Source of the DNA: Bacillota bacterium
GTDB taxonomy: Bacteria > Bacillota_E > JAJZYS01 > JAILZS01
NCBI GenBank assembly: GCA_021817625.1
Contig: JAKASY010000166.1
Span: forward strand, 1-5,549
Direction of reading: 5' to 3'
Length of the DNA: 5,549 nucleotides
The position numbers and the translations under genes were made by a program. This document shows positions 5,427-5,549 of the stretch, in pieces. How positions within the stretch are numbered: the first letter of the stretch is position 1; every line of letters starts with the position of its first letter. The notes below the pieces were generated by a model. It did no database searches and was not told the origin of the DNA. It saw only the letters and a program-made list of their open reading frames with translations.

Positions 5427-5549
5427 TTGACCAAGGAAGTCGCCTTGCAGATCCTTACGACCATCGCCGATGAGCTGGAAGGCCTGGATCAGCGCGAAGC
5501 CGCCAAGGCGTACAGGCGCTCCGCGGACATCGTCGCGGACATCGAGGTC
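5427..5549 (+). CDS. Unrecognised protein, N-terminal 41 residues only
   Basis: The frame runs off the right end of the window, giving 41 codons. The protein begins MTKEVALQILTTIADELEG and continues with a charged, Ala/Leu-rich sequence rich in Glu, Arg and Asp. All of it looks like amphipathic alpha helix with no signal peptide, membrane segment or zinc motif. I do not recognise the family. The TTG start rests on GGAGGT 7 nt upstream and on codon use: about 35 of 41 codons from the TTG onward end in G or C. An in-frame ATG at 5361 would add 22 codons, of which only about 13 end in G or C, and that ATG has only a weak purine box. It lies on the same strand as the ASST gene but 322 nt away beyond a hairpin, so it is probably a separate unit. 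Confidence 0.7.
   Translation, partial: MTKEVALQILTTIADELEGLDQREAAKAYRRSADIVADIEV

Noticed and set aside
3347..5464. A 705-codon open frame on the minus strand
   Set aside because: It is antisense to the whole ASST gene, low in complexity, without motifs, and crosses the divergent and downstream spacers. It is a shadow of the ASST reading frame.
1..5549. CRISPR array, insertion sequence ends, att site or replication origin
   Set aside because: I found no spaced direct repeats, terminal inverted repeats flanked by target duplications, transposase or integrase motifs, tRNA-end duplications or iteron/DnaA-box clusters.

Overview
The window is visibly GC-rich throughout, with strong G/C preference at third codon positions and a TTG start behind a perfect Shine-Dalgarno sequence. 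Together with the protein types, this suggests a high-GC actinobacterium-like chromosome, possibly Thermoleophilia or a relative. That assignment is inference; no rRNA or other phylogenetic marker is present.

Layout from left to right. (1) Bases 1-1152, + strand: the C-terminal 383 residues of a family 5 peptide/solute-binding protein of an ABC importer, followed 20 nt later by a clean 11-bp hairpin that probably terminates transcription. (2) Bases 1153-1656: about 500 nt with no intact gene, holding that terminator, an uninformative stretch and, on the minus strand, what looks like a decayed piece of a WD40-like (PD40) beta-propeller gene. (3) Bases 1657-2517, +: a complete 286-residue polysaccharide-deacetylase (CE4/NodB) family hydrolase without a signal peptide. 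(4) Bases 2518-2706: a very GC-rich convergent spacer with weak hairpins. (5) Bases 2707-3288, -: a complete 193-residue dienelactone-hydrolase family alpha/beta hydrolase with a serine nucleophile. (6) Bases 3289-3532: a divergent spacer that must carry the 5' regions of two genes. (7) Bases 3533-5104, +: a complete 523-residue arylsulfotransferase (ASST) family beta-propeller with an N-terminal export or anchor sequence. (8) Bases 5105-5426: a non-coding stretch with a hairpin and paired 8-bp palindromes. (9) Bases 5427-5549, +: the first 41 codons of an unrecognised protein that runs off the window.

The genes do not form one operon. The binding-protein gene ends an upstream unit, and the deacetylase, hydrolase and ASST genes each have their own spacer and orientation. 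A shared theme (uptake and hydrolytic or sulfo-group chemistry on small organic compounds) is possible, but the sequence does not show it. I did not find a convincing new defence, mobile or RNA system here. The points most worth a second look are the beta-propeller remnant, the poorly characterised exported ASST protein, the signal-less CE4 enzyme and the unidentified gene at the right edge.
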